From: an uncultured Clostridia bacterium
Lineage (GTDB): Bacteria; Bacillota; Clostridia; Christensenellales; Aristaeellaceae
Reading direction: 5' to 3'
Assembly: GCA_946536315.1 (NCBI GenBank)
Contig: CAMNEH010000015.1
Span: 1-36,484, forward strand
DNA: 36,484 bases
This document shows, piece by piece, positions 25,414 through 34,032 of this stretch (positions within the stretch are counted from its first letter, which is position 1; every line of letters begins with the position of its first letter). Made by a program: the position numbers and the translations under genes. The notes beneath the pieces are model-generated. The model saw only the letters and a program-made list of their open reading frames with translations. It ran no database searches and was not told where the DNA came from.

Positions 25414-26542
25414 AGCACACCTCCACCCGCGCCGCCTGCATCCGGCGGATATACGGCAGCCGCTCGGGCTGCTCCGCGTCATACGTCACCAGGTAATAGC
25501 GCACGTTCGGGCCCATCCGGCGGAAGGACAGCGCCAGGTCGGCGAGCGCGGGATCCAGCCGGGGCGAAACGATCACCACCGCGCCGCTGCGCCGCACGCG
25601 CCTGAGCTCCTGCCTGAGCACGCGGGCGAAGGACTCGTCCGTGTCAAAACCCTGCGCCGCCAGCAGCTCCTGCAGCACCAACAGCGACTGCGCGCGCTCG
25701 GCAGAGAATTCCGTCGGGCGCGCGCCGTACAGCGGCACGCGCACGGGGCTGCCGTCCTGCAGCTGCAGATCGGCGATCGCGACGACGGTCTCGCACAACG
25801 CGTCGCGCAGGGCGGCGGCGCGCTCATGGGTCGCTTGCGCCGGCATGTCCGCGCAGTCGGTCAGGATCAGCGTGTCCCGGGGCATCGGGCTTTCGTAGCG
25901 GCGCACCAGCACCTCGCGTTTGCGCGCGGTCAGCTTCCAGTGCACGCGCTTCATGGAGTCGCCCGGCTGCCAGGCGCGGAAGTCCTCCGGCATGGTCAGG
26001 TCCTCGGTCACCCGCTTCAGCGCGGCCTGCGCCTCCTCGCTCTGGGCAAAGGCGAGCCTGGAAATGGGAAAAGGCCGCGGGAGCACGGCCAGGGCATGGG
26101 CCGGCGCGACGCCGCAGCGCGCGCGCAGCAAGCCGAAACAGTCCGTGAGCATCGCTTCACGGACTGAAATATCAAACGTGCCGACATGCCGCGCGGGCAC
26201 CGTCCAGGATTGGCGGACGCCGCGGAGCGCGCGCACCGGGATCAGGCGGACGTCCGGCCGATTGGCATACGCGCACGTCACCAGCAGCGGGCCGGTGGGC
26301 AGGATGGGCCTGTGCGCGACCGAAAGGGTCAGGCTCAGCGTCTCCCCGCGCAGGGTCTCGCCGCAGTCAGCGTCCAGCGACACGGTGATGCGCCGGCGCG
26401 CGATCAGCAGGCTGGCCGCGCAGTACAGCAGGGTCAGCAGCACGATCACGGCGGCAAAGCAGAACAGCTGCATGCTCAGCGCCAGGCCGAGCGCCATCAG
26501 CGCCGCGGCGCTGAGCGCCAGCATCAGCGCGGATCCGGTCAT
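25394..26542 (-). CDS. DUF58 domain protein
   Basis: A 382-aa protein with two N-terminal membrane helices (residues about 5-22 and 25-45), followed by a cytoplasmic or surface part with a von Willebrand A-like fold. The DUF58 signature is FRAWQPGDSMKRVHWKLTAR followed by VRRYE at about residues 190-220, and the later DTLILTDCAD resembles a strand of the VWA fold. In other bacteria such proteins act as clients or adaptors of MoxR ATPases. The start overlaps the MoxR stop by ATGA and the end overlaps the transglutaminase start, so the three are strongly coupled. Confidence 0.9.
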   Translation of the reverse strand: MTGSALMLALSAAALMALGLALSMQLFCFAAVIVLLTLLYCAASLLIARRRITVSLDADCGETLRGETLSLTLSVAHRPILPTGPLLVTCAYANRPDVRLIPVRALRGVRQSWTVPARHVGTFDISVREAMLTDCFGLLRARCGVAPAHALAVLPRPFPISRLAFAQSEEAQAALKRVTEDLTMPEDFRAWQPGDSMKRVHWKLTARKREVLVRRYESPMPRDTLILTDCADMPAQATHERAAALRDALCETVVAIADLQLQDGSPVRVPLYGARPTEFSAERAQSLLVLQELLAAQGFDTDESFARVLRQELRRVRRSGAVVIVSPRLDPALADLALSFRRMGPNVRYYLVTYDAEQPERLPYIRRMQAARVEVCYVTPAA

Positions 26543-27510
26543 GCGCGCCTCTTGACGGGCACGCTGACGGCGGCCGCCAGCTCGTCCAGCACGTCATCCG
26601 CGCGGACGGCCTTCATCCGCGCTTCGGGCGTCAGCTGCAGCCGGTGACTGAGCACAGGCTTCATCAGCCGGCGCACGTCGTCGGGCAGCACGTAATCGCG
26701 CCCGGAGAGCAGGGCCAGCGCCTGCGCGGCCTTGAGCAGCGCGATCGCGCCGCGCGGCGAAACGCCCAGGCTGAGCATCGGGTGCGCGCGCGTGGCGGCG
26801 GCGATCTCCGCGATGTACTGCCGGAGCTCGGGACTGGAATAAACCTGCGTCAGCAGCCCTTGCAGGCGCAGCAGGTCTTGCGCGGCGCACACGGGCTGCA
26901 GCTGGCGTATCGGCGGCTGCTCCGCGGCGGTGTAGCGCTCAAGGATGTCCACCTCCTCCGCAACGGTCGGGTAACCGAGCGTGACGCAGAGCAGGAAACG
27001 GTCCAGCTGCGCTTCGGGCAGGGGATAGGTGCCCGCGAACTCGACGGGGTTCTGCGTGGCCAGCACCATAAAGGGCTGGGGCAGCGCGTGGGTGACGCCG
27101 TCGACGGTGACCTGGCGCTCCTCCATCGCCTCCAGCAGGGCAGACTGCGTCTTGGGCGAGGTCCGGTTGATCTCGTCCGCGAGCACGATCTGGCTCATGA
27201 CCGCGCCGGACTTGAACTCCATCTGTCCGGAGCTCATGTTCAGCATGGTATAGCCCGTGACGTCGGAGGGCGTCACGTCAGGCGTGAACTGGATGCGGCT
27301 GAACGTGCACGACACCGACCGCGCGAGCGCGGCGGCCAGCGTGGTCTTGCCGACGCCGGGCACGTCCTCCAGCAGGATGTGTCCCTTGCAGATCAGGGCG
27401 ATCAGCATCAGCTCGATCGCCTGATCCTTGCCGACGATGGCCTGGCGGATGTTCTGCTGCAGACGGTAGGCGAGCGCGCGGGCGCCCTCCGTGTCAAGGC
27501 TGACAGGCAT
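26539..27510 (-). CDS. MoxR-family AAA+ ATPase
   Basis: A 323-aa AAA+ ATPase. Walker A is EDVPGVGKTTLAAALARS (about residues 48-60), Walker B is IVLADEINR (about 110), with RTSPKTQSALLEAMEE, the sensor region VLATQNPVEFAGTYPLPE and the arginine-rich lid (GVSPRGAIALLKAAQALAL). MoxR proteins act as chaperones that insert cofactors or activate VWA-domain partners; the linked DUF58 gene is the likely partner. The start is 6 nt after the lamin-tail gene and has only a weak ribosome site, so translation may depend on read-through from that gene. Confidence 0.93.
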   Translation of the reverse strand: MPVSLDTEGARALAYRLQQNIRQAIVGKDQAIELMLIALICKGHILLEDVPGVGKTTLAAALARSVSCTFSRIQFTPDVTPSDVTGYTMLNMSSGQMEFKSGAVMSQIVLADEINRTSPKTQSALLEAMEERQVTVDGVTHALPQPFMVLATQNPVEFAGTYPLPEAQLDRFLLCVTLGYPTVAEEVDILERYTAAEQPPIRQLQPVCAAQDLLRLQGLLTQVYSSPELRQYIAEIAAATRAHPMLSLGVSPRGAIALLKAAQALALLSGRDYVLPDDVRRLMKPVLSHRLQLTPEARMKAVRADDVLDELAAAVSVPVKRRA

Positions 27511-27516
27511 CCGGTG

Positions 27517-28041
27517 TTATTCGAATTTGTTCTCGGCCCCGGGAGTCGGCGTGTTGCAGAACGCCCAGGTGCCGTCGTCCTTCAGCGCGTAGGAAACGTC
27601 CTTCTGCTGCGCGTCGAAGCGGACCATGTCCAGAATCACATCCTGGAAGGCGATGACCACCTTTTCCCCATCCGCGCTGAGCTTGAAGGGCACGTGAATT
27701 TCAACGGTCCCGTCGGCGAGTGTCTCCACGCTTTCGTAGTCCGTGCAGAAAATGATCATGTACGCGTCCTTGGCCAGCACGACGCCCTCGGGGAAGGTGA
27801 ACTTGGTGAGGTTCTTTTTCCCGTCGGAAAGGTTCAGGCCGCTCAGGTCGATATCGTCGTCGGAGGTGTTCTTCAGCTCGATCCAGTCACAGGACTTGCC
27901 CTTGCTGTCGCGGAGGGTATTGCCGTTGGACGCCATGACCTCGTTGATCTTGATCTTGCCGAAGTCGCGGGTCACGGCCAGCGCGGATACGGCGCTGAGC
28001 AACAGGGCGGCGCAAAGCAGCGCGGCAGTCAGTTTTTTCAT
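27517..28041 (-). CDS. Exported lamin-tail-domain protein
   Basis: A 174-aa secreted protein. Residues 1-22 form a signal peptide (LTAALLCAALLLSAVSALA). The remainder is one lamin tail (LTD) domain: IKINEVMASNGNTL, then DWIELKNTSDDDIDLSGLNL, and AYMIIFCTDYE, ending FCNTPTPGAENKFE, a typical LTD closing sequence. These domains are found on many secreted bacterial proteins and are thought to mediate binding. The ATG at 28041 is preferred because AAAGGAG precedes it; an earlier ATG lies in the end of the upstream gene. The gap to the upstream gene is 11 nt, so it is the second gene of the operon. Confidence 0.88.
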   Translation of the reverse strand: MKKLTAALLCAALLLSAVSALAVTRDFGKIKINEVMASNGNTLRDSKGKSCDWIELKNTSDDDIDLSGLNLSDGKKNLTKFTFPEGVVLAKDAYMIIFCTDYESVETLADGTVEIHVPFKLSADGEKVVIAFQDVILDMVRFDAQQKDVSYALKDDGTWAFCNTPTPGAENKFE

Positions 28042-28052
28042 GGGTGCTCCTT

Positions 28053-30056
28053 TCATCCTCTGTGCCTTCTCCGCCGGTCGGGGAGGGAGGCACGGCTGTG
28101 GTCGGCGGCGGGCGTTTCCGTCGGGGCCGCTATAGGGGACTCCGCCGCGCCGGCGTCCGGCGCTGCGGGCGCCACGTCCCTGACATGGCGCGGGGAAACG
28201 GGTTCGTCCTGAATCGCGCGGGCGTCTCCGTCGGGAACACCCTCATCCGCAGGCGTATCCGCGTCCGGGGCGGCCGGGCTGTCGGCGGACTCACGCCAGA
28301 CCGGGAAATCCTCGGTCTGACGGTCGCGGCTCATGCGGAAGCCGCCGTCGGACGTCTGCACGGGCTCGGCCGCGTCCTCCGCGGGCGCGTCGCCGTCGGG
28401 CTTTTTCTCGCGCCGCGGCGCGGGCGCGCTCTCATCGGCCGACTCCGGCGCCTGCGCGTAATCGCGCCGTTCCGCCAGGTCCAGATGGTCAAACGCGCTG
28501 TCCGACTGATGGCGCTTGCGCGCGCGGACGATCGAGCTGGCCACGAACAGCGCCAGGACGACCGCGGTGACGGCGGCGAGCGCGATGGTGGCGGTGTACA
28601 GCGAATTGCGCACCGTGCGCAGGATGCTGCCGGTATCCTTGTATTCTACCGGCGGCAGCGTTTCCAGCGGCGGGATGGTCGGCGCGGGCGTGGCGGTCGG
28701 GGCCAGGGTCGCGCGCGCATAATTGAGCGTCAGCGTGTTGGAATCAAACCGGACGGTGTTCCCGATGGTGTCCTTCGTGGTCGCGGTAAAGCGGAACGCG
28801 CCGGCCTGGGATACCGTGAAATCGCGCTTGACGGTCATGCTCTGCCCGGCGGCGAGGGAGGGGATGGTATAGATCGCCACGCCGTTCTGGGTGATTTCGA
28901 CCTTCTTGCACTCCACGTTGCTGGAGTTGGTCACCACCACCGTCATGGACACGTCTTCGGGCGCGGAGGTGATGCTCTCCTTGTCGGAGGTCAGCAGCAG
29001 GGTCAGCTTCAGCTCCTTTTCGGGGTCGTACGCGCTGACGGACACGCTGTTGGTGTCGTAGCTGTTGGTCATGCCGGTATTGTCGGCCAGGGTCAGCTTC
29101 AGCTTGAAGCTGGAGGGCTCGCTGATGGTGATCGCCTTTTCCTCGGTGATGGTGGTATAGGCGGGGATGGTCACGTTTTCAAACACGGTGCCCAGCTTGC
29201 TGTCCGTGGCGGTGACGTTGGTATAGGTGATGTTGCCCTCGTTGCGCGCGGTCATGATCAGGCGCACGGTCTCGCCGATGTTCACCGCGGTCTGGTCCAC
29301 ACTGAGCTCCACGTTCAGCCCCTTCACCGCCAGCGGGATCACCTGGTCCTCGATGACGGCGGTCTCCGACGCGCCGGTGCCCGCGGGGCGGAAGGAGATC
29401 TCCGCGCCGCTGACCAGGTCGGTGTTGCCCATCTTGGCGGTGAATTCCACCTTGGTGGTCGCGCCGATGGCCAGGTTCTTGAGGGTCTTGGGCGTGCGGC
29501 TCAGCTTTTCGCGCACCTGGATATTGCTGATGGATACGGCGCCCGTGTTGGTCAGCTCGTAGGTCACCTTGACGGACTGGTTGCTGCGCACGACCTCGGG
29601 ACTGATGGTGCGCACCACGCGCAGCCCGGATTTTTCGCCGTTGAAGCGGATGGCGGCGGTCAGCGGCAGGGCCAGCTCCTGGCCGGCGTCGTCCTGCCAG
29701 CGCAGCATATAGGTCATCTCGCCCTTATCCAGCATGTCCTGGGTCACGGTGGTCTGCAGGGTCGCGTTCATCTGCGCGTCCGCCTTCAGCGTCGCGCTGC
29801 CGTTCTGGCCGAAGCCGCTGACCAGCTGTCCGTTCGGGGCATACAAAGTCACCGGCCGCGTCAGATCCGCGCCGGAGATGTTTTTCACGCTGATTGAAAC
29901 CTCCACCGGGCCGGGCACGGACATCTCGTCCGGGGTGACGGTGATCTGCGCCTGAACGGGCGTGTCCACCGCCAGCGCGGGGATCGCCGTCAGCAGGCAG
30001 AGCGCCACCAGCAGCAGCACGGCCGGTTTGAGTTGATGTATCAGGGCAGTTCGCAT
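28053..30056 (-). CDS. Large exported membrane-anchored protein with beta-sandwich repeats (667 aa)
   Basis: A 667-aa protein with a signal peptide (PAVLLLVALCLLTAIPALA, residues about 10-30), an extracellular part of four or five Ig/CARDB-like modules (VEVSISVKNISGADL, VKVTYELTNTGAVSISN, VRLIMTARNEGNITYTNV, DVSMTVVVTNSSNVECKKV), a membrane helix at about 485-510 (LYTATIALAAVTAVVLALFV) and a 150-residue cytoplasmic tail rich in Asp, Pro, Ala and Glu. Repeats such as T-N-x-G/S fit the CARDB or DUF11 pattern. GGAGGGAGG precedes the ATG. It is the first gene of the MoxR operon and may be the surface partner that the ATPase/DUF58 pair matures; that role is inferred. Confidence 0.85.
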   Translation of the reverse strand: MRTALIHQLKPAVLLLVALCLLTAIPALAVDTPVQAQITVTPDEMSVPGPVEVSISVKNISGADLTRPVTLYAPNGQLVSGFGQNGSATLKADAQMNATLQTTVTQDMLDKGEMTYMLRWQDDAGQELALPLTAAIRFNGEKSGLRVVRTISPEVVRSNQSVKVTYELTNTGAVSISNIQVREKLSRTPKTLKNLAIGATTKVEFTAKMGNTDLVSGAEISFRPAGTGASETAVIEDQVIPLAVKGLNVELSVDQTAVNIGETVRLIMTARNEGNITYTNVTATDSKLGTVFENVTIPAYTTITEEKAITISEPSSFKLKLTLADNTGMTNSYDTNSVSVSAYDPEKELKLTLLLTSDKESITSAPEDVSMTVVVTNSSNVECKKVEITQNGVAIYTIPSLAAGQSMTVKRDFTVSQAGAFRFTATTKDTIGNTVRFDSNTLTLNYARATLAPTATPAPTIPPLETLPPVEYKDTGSILRTVRNSLYTATIALAAVTAVVLALFVASSIVRARKRHQSDSAFDHLDLAERRDYAQAPESADESAPAPRREKKPDGDAPAEDAAEPVQTSDGGFRMSRDRQTEDFPVWRESADSPAAPDADTPADEGVPDGDARAIQDEPVSPRHVRDVAPAAPDAGAAESPIAAPTETPAADHSRASLPDRRRRHRG

Positions 30057-30077
30057 GCCCCTCCCTCCTTCCGTCGC

Positions 30078-30122
30078 AAAAAACGGGCCGTATATCCAGT
30101 GCCTTCACTGGTCATACGGCCC
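30078..30122 (-). terminator. Intrinsic terminator nested over a promoter start
   Basis: On the minus strand GGGCCGTAT (30122-30114) and ATACGGCCC (30093-30085) enclose an inner CCAGTG-AAGG-CACTGG hairpin, followed by G and six T (30083-30078). It would stop transcripts coming from the PIG-L gene. The promoter at 30124-30152 starts near 30117, inside the first arm. Confidence 0.8.
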
Positions 30123-30123
30123 T

Positions 30124-30152
30124 ATTTTATGTCAGAATCATTTCAATGTCAA
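30124..30152 (-). promoter_or_regulatory. Sigma-A promoter of the MoxR/transglutaminase operon
   Basis: On the minus strand TTGACA (30152-30147) and TAAAAT (30129-30124) are 17 nt apart, a near-consensus promoter for the five genes ending at 23200. Confidence 0.85.
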
Positions 30153-30208
30153 GAAAAGATTTAATATTTTTGTCATTTTTTTGTAAAAATTCAGGTGAAA
30201 GTGCCCGC

Positions 30209-31411
30209 TTAAGGCGCTTCTGACAGGGTTTTTTCCAGCGCGTAGAGCGCGTCGAGATGCTCGAACAGGCCGTCGTGGGCCTCGTCCGGCCCGACGGCGG
30301 AGTATGCCAGGCCGAAGCGCCGGATGTCGTAGGGGCCGTCGACCGCGACCTCATAGCGGCCCGTCTGCTGGGATTTGTGCAGCAGGAACGCCTCCTGCGC
30401 GACCTGAAACGCGCTCTTTCCCCCGAAGGCGCTCAGCGGGCGCTCCATGTCCAATACCAGGGCGCCGTCTTCGAACAGGTGGATGTAATACTTTTTGACC
30501 TCCCACGCGGGCAGACTGCGCAGCGTGCGCTCGCCCGGGTCGGCGGCCAGCCGGATGGCCTGTGTGCACGCGGCGACCATGATGCGGTGCTGCACGTGCC
30601 CGTATTCGCCGTTGACGTCCTGCGTGACCAGCACCTCCGGCCTGTACTGGCGGATGATCCGGGCGATCATGCGCGCGACGGCCCGGATACCGCCCCAGGC
30701 CTTGACGGCCTCGGTATAGGAAATCTTGCCGTAGTCTTTCAGGCCGACAAACACGGGCCCGTGGCGCACGCCGCAGTGCCACAGCGCGTCCATGGCCTCG
30801 CAGCGGCGGTAGTGAAAGCGGTCCGTCATGTACACCATCTGCACATTCATGCCCAGCTGGCCGGCGTAGGTCGGCATCAGCCCGCCGAGCCAGAGGACAT
30901 CGTCGTCGGGGTGACAGGCGAGGATCATCAGGTCGGCCTTGTCCGTGGTCAAGTGGTAATCGACCGCGTCCGCGGGCAGCGTCCCTTCGCCGTACAGGCG
31001 GACCTCCATCACCCGCAGCGGGCCGCGCGTCACGGTGAGGCGGAAATGCGTCTTCCCGCCGAGGGGCAGGCACTGGATGTTGAAGCGCTCCCCCTCCATC
31101 GGCAGGCGCACCCAGCGGCCGTCCACCTCTTCCTCGATCACGACGCGGTCGGGCTCGCCGCCGGTCAGCGCGTACAGGGTGTGGCACGGGTGCGCGTCCG
31201 GCAGTGTGAACTCGATATAGCCGTCATCGTGCGCTTCCCACTCGGTGCGGTAATCTCCGTCGGTGATGACGGGCAGCTCGGAATTCCGCTTAGACAGGCG
31301 GATGTCCGCGAGGCCGGTGATGTCAGGGGCCTCCTCCGCCCGCGCGGCGGTCATGATCAGCGCGCACACGGCCAGGCACAGCGCGGCCAGCGCCCATCGA
31401 GGTTTTGTCAT
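30209..31411 (-). CDS. Exported PIG-L family deacetylase
   Basis: A 400-aa secreted enzyme. Residues 1-25 form a signal peptide (LAALCLAVCALIMTAARA). Residues about 35-145 look like a discoidin-type beta-sandwich (ITDGDYRTEWEAHDDGYIEF and later VMEVRLYGEG). The PIG-L domain starts near 155 with LMILACHPDDDVLWLGGL, where His and Asp bind zinc, and the second His pair is in GEYGHVQHR near 270. PIG-L enzymes deacetylate N-acetylglucosamine-containing molecules. Here the target could be a surface glycan, but it is not known. A divergent repeat-protein gene starts about 215 nt away. Confidence 0.9.
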   Translation of the reverse strand: MTKPRWALAALCLAVCALIMTAARAEEAPDITGLADIRLSKRNSELPVITDGDYRTEWEAHDDGYIEFTLPDAHPCHTLYALTGGEPDRVVIEEEVDGRWVRLPMEGERFNIQCLPLGGKTHFRLTVTRGPLRVMEVRLYGEGTLPADAVDYHLTTDKADLMILACHPDDDVLWLGGLMPTYAGQLGMNVQMVYMTDRFHYRRCEAMDALWHCGVRHGPVFVGLKDYGKISYTEAVKAWGGIRAVARMIARIIRQYRPEVLVTQDVNGEYGHVQHRIMVAACTQAIRLAADPGERTLRSLPAWEVKKYYIHLFEDGALVLDMERPLSAFGGKSAFQVAQEAFLLHKSQQTGRYEVAVDGPYDIRRFGLAYSAVGPDEAHDGLFEHLDALYALEKTLSEAP

Positions 31412-31446
31412 CGTCGGTGTCTGCTCCTTCCAGGGTCATCTCCGGT

Positions 31447-31475
31447 ATTATGGCCTGTTTTTTACGGAATGTCAA
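31447..31475 (-). promoter_or_regulatory. Sigma-A promoter of the PIG-L gene
   Basis: On the minus strand TTGACA (31475-31470) and CATAAT (31452-31447) are 17 nt apart. Confidence 0.7.
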
Positions 31476-31512
31476 CAAATTGATGAAGAAGATGTAAAAA
31501 CTGACGAAACCG

Positions 31513-31542
31513 TTGACATCATCGCCGTTTTTGTAGTATCAT
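31513..31542 (+). promoter_or_regulatory. Sigma-A promoter of the Cys/His repeat protein gene
   Basis: TTGACA (31513-31518) and TATCAT (31537-31542) are 18 nt apart, with a leader of about 80 nt before the start codon. Together with the minus-strand promoter it makes a compact divergent promoter region. Confidence 0.7.
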
Positions 31543-31627
31543 TACAACTGTGGAAGACCGGATGCTATTGATGATAGAACGGGCAGAGACTGGGTTCTTC
31601 CAGTTTGTTGAAGGAGGTTCCAACAAG

Positions 31628-33166
31628 ATGAAGCAATTCACAAAAGCGGCGCTCGTGCTGGCGCTCGCCGCGGCGCTCATGCTGGCGCTGTGCTGTATGG
31701 CGTCGGCGGAAACCATTCATACGACGGACCACGAGTGGGGACCGGCTACGCTGGTGTCCCAGGCGACGTGCATCAAGGCGCCGGTATACTCTCACACCTG
31801 CACGATCTGCGGGCGGACGGAGACCTTTGAAAGCGGCGTCAAGGACGCGACCGCGCATCAGTATGGCGACTGGACGGTCATCAACCCGCCCGAGTGCGAA
31901 GCGGACGGCTCTCAGCGCCGCGTGTGCAAGCTCTGCGGCGACGTGCAGGACCAGACGATCCCCAAGACCAACCATGACTGGTCCGGCGAATGGAAGGTCC
32001 AGACCCCCGCGACCTGCACTACCGAAGGCGTCGAGGTCAAGGTCTGCAAAAACAACATGCACCACACCGTGACCCGCACGATCCCCGCGACCGGCCACAG
32101 CTACGAGGGCAAGATCACGACGGCCCCGACCTGCACGACCCCCGGCGTCATGACCTATGTGTGCAAGAACGACAGTTCCCACACCTACACCGAGCCGATC
32201 GCCGCGCTGGGCCACAACTACGTAGGCACCATCACGACGGCCCCGACCTGCACCGAGCCCGGCGTCCGCACCTACGTGTGCCAGAACGACAACTCTCACA
32301 CGTATACGGAAATCGTTCCCGCGACGGGTCACGACTACAAGGGCACGGTGACGACGGCCCCGACCTGCACCGAGCCCGGCGTCCGCACCTATGTGTGCTC
32401 GCACGACAGCTCCCACACCTACACTGAGCCGATCCCGGCGACCGATCACAAGTGGAACAGCGGCGTGGTCACCAAGCAGCCCACTTGCACCGAGCCCGGC
32501 ACGCGCCTGCTGACCTGCCAGAATGACAGCTCCCACACCAAGGAGGAGACCATCCCCGCGACCGGCCACCAGCATACGCACTGGGTGATCACCAAGCAGC
32601 CCACCTACACCGAGGAAGGCGAGCGCAAGCTCTACTGCGACGACTGCGGCGCCCTGCTCAAGACGGAAAAGATGTCCGTGCGCATGTTCTACGGTAACAC
32701 GGTCTGCGCCATCGGCCCGCGTCTGCGCGACGTCAACCTGAGCCCCTACAATTCCGATAACTGGTACATGTTCACCCCGTTCGACGCCTCCCGCGACGGC
32801 CGCCAGACCTTCACGCTGATCGGCAGCAACCGTTACGACGTCGGCACCGCGACCATCGTGGTCCGCGACGGCACGGTCACGTTTGACTATAATGTGTACC
32901 CCAACGTCGATATCAAGCTGGAGTTCTTCACCATCCTCAACCAGATGAGCGATCTGCACGAGTACGAGCCCGAAGCGCTCTCCAGCCTGAGCATGGTGCC
33001 CGGCCGCGCCTACAGCATCGAGGACGATTTCAACGGCGATACCAACCTGGTGCTGTACTTCTGCAGCCGCGCGGACTACTCCATCAACCGCTACGTGACC
33101 TCCGCCAACCTGGGCACCCCCTACCGCAACCTGTGCAGGTCGATGCTCAGCATGATGGACAAATAA
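31628..33166 (+). CDS. Secreted Cys/His-repeat protein (512 aa)
   Basis: A 512-aa exported protein. Residues 1-27 form a signal peptide (ALVLALAAALMLALCCMASA). Eight modules of about 39 residues follow, up to about residue 345. Each has a first Cys (APTCTEPG), a second Cys (YVC) and a His at the module edge (PATGH). Modules 1, 2 and 8 carry a CxxCG knuckle (CTICG, CKLCG, CDDCG), whereas modules 4-7 have C-x-N/H-D-S/N-S-H instead. Similar repeats occur on clostridial surface proteins. The C-terminal 165 residues form an unrecognised domain. The ATG at 31628 has AAGGAGGT upstream. There is no LPxTG or obvious anchor. Confidence 0.85.
   Translation: MKQFTKAALVLALAAALMLALCCMASAETIHTTDHEWGPATLVSQATCIKAPVYSHTCTICGRTETFESGVKDATAHQYGDWTVINPPECEADGSQRRVCKLCGDVQDQTIPKTNHDWSGEWKVQTPATCTTEGVEVKVCKNNMHHTVTRTIPATGHSYEGKITTAPTCTTPGVMTYVCKNDSSHTYTEPIAALGHNYVGTITTAPTCTEPGVRTYVCQNDNSHTYTEIVPATGHDYKGTVTTAPTCTEPGVRTYVCSHDSSHTYTEPIPATDHKWNSGVVTKQPTCTEPGTRLLTCQNDSSHTKEETIPATGHQHTHWVITKQPTYTEEGERKLYCDDCGALLKTEKMSVRMFYGNTVCAIGPRLRDVNLSPYNSDNWYMFTPFDASRDGRQTFTLIGSNRYDVGTATIVVRDGTVTFDYNVYPNVDIKLEFFTILNQMSDLHEYEPEALSSLSMVPGRAYSIEDDFNGDTNLVLYFCSRADYSINRYVTSANLGTPYRNLCRSMLSMMDK
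32093..32560 (+). repeat. 117-bp coding tandem repeat (39 codons)
   Basis: Four modules of the repeat protein. Two are nearly identical at the DNA level: the segments starting at 32234 and 32351, exactly 117 bp apart, share a long nearly perfect stretch. The modules probably arose by recent duplication. Confidence 0.85.
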
Positions 33167-33182
33167 TCATATCAGCCTCAAC

Positions 33183-33209
33183 AGAGCCGGCCAACCGCCG
33201 GCTCTTTTT
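33183..33209 (+). terminator. Intrinsic terminator after the repeat protein gene
   Basis: AGAGCCGGC and GCCGGCTCT form a 9-bp stem with a 5-nt loop, ending in a run of T (33205-33209). Confidence 0.88.
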
Positions 33210-33228
33210 CTACGGACAGGGAGATCGA

Positions 33229-34032
33229 ATGAACGTTATTGAAATCACGTCGCTGGACGACCCGGCGCTCAACGTGTTTCATGGCCTGACGGACGCGCAG
33301 CTGCGCAGCCGTCAGCGCCCGGAGGAGGCCGCGCTGGTGGCGGAAGGCCCCAAGGTGGTGCTGACGGCGCTGCGGATGGGGATGCGTCCGCTGGCGCTGC
33401 TGATGCGCCGGAAAATGCTGAACGGCGCCGGGGCGGAGATCCTCGCGCTCGCGGGCGACGTCCCGGTCTATACGGCGGATGACGAAACGCTGGCGGCGCT
33501 GACCGGCTTCAGGCTGCAGCGCGCGTGGGTGCTGTGCGCCTTCCGCCGGCCCGCGCCGCGGAGCGCGGAGGACTGCCTGCGCGGGGCCCGCCGCGCCGCC
33601 TTCCTCGAGGGCCTGAACGAGCCGTCGAACGTCGGGGCGATTTTCCGTGCCGCCGCGGCGCTCGGTGTGGACACTGTGCTGCTGTCCCCGGACTGCGCGG
33701 ACCCGTTCCACCGACGCGCGGTGCGGGTGTGCATGGGCGCGGTGTTCAGCCTGCCCTGGGCCTGGCTCGACACGGCGGCCGCGGTGCGGCTGCTCAGGGC
33801 GGAGGGCTTTGCGACGCTGGGCCTGGCGCTCAGGGACGACAGCGTGCCGCTCGGCGACCCGCGCCTGCACGGGTTGGAGCGTCTGGCGCTGTTCCTGGGC
33901 ACCGAGGACACCGGCCTGCGTCCGGACACCATCGCCGCCATGGACCAGGTCGTGCGCATCCCCATGCAGCGCGGCATCGATTCGCTCAACGTCGCCACCG
34001 CCGCGGCCGTGGCGTTCTGGGAAACCAGGTGA
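33229..34032 (+). CDS. TrmH/SpoU-family RNA 2'-O-methyltransferase
   Basis: A 267-aa SAM-dependent enzyme that methylates ribose 2'-OH in rRNA or tRNA. The N-terminal part (about residues 1-105) is the substrate-binding domain seen in RlmB/TsnR-type enzymes. The SPOUT domain shows motif 1 LNEPSNVGAIFRAAAALG, motif 2 LALFLGTEDTGL and motif 3 IPMQRGIDSLNVATAAAV, which form the trefoil knot; the Arg in FRAAA and the Asn in SLNVA are expected catalytic or binding residues. AGGGAG lies just before the ATG at 33229. The target nucleotide is not determined. It is a single gene between two terminators. Confidence 0.9.
   Translation: MNVIEITSLDDPALNVFHGLTDAQLRSRQRPEEAALVAEGPKVVLTALRMGMRPLALLMRRKMLNGAGAEILALAGDVPVYTADDETLAALTGFRLQRAWVLCAFRRPAPRSAEDCLRGARRAAFLEGLNEPSNVGAIFRAAAALGVDTVLLSPDCADPFHRRAVRVCMGAVFSLPWAWLDTAAAVRLLRAEGFATLGLALRDDSVPLGDPRLHGLERLALFLGTEDTGLRPDTIAAMDQVVRIPMQRGIDSLNVATAAAVAFWETR

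Noticed and set aside
32093-32560. CRISPR-like array
   Set aside because: The 117-bp spacing keeps the reading frame and encodes protein modules; there are no short identical repeats with unique spacers.
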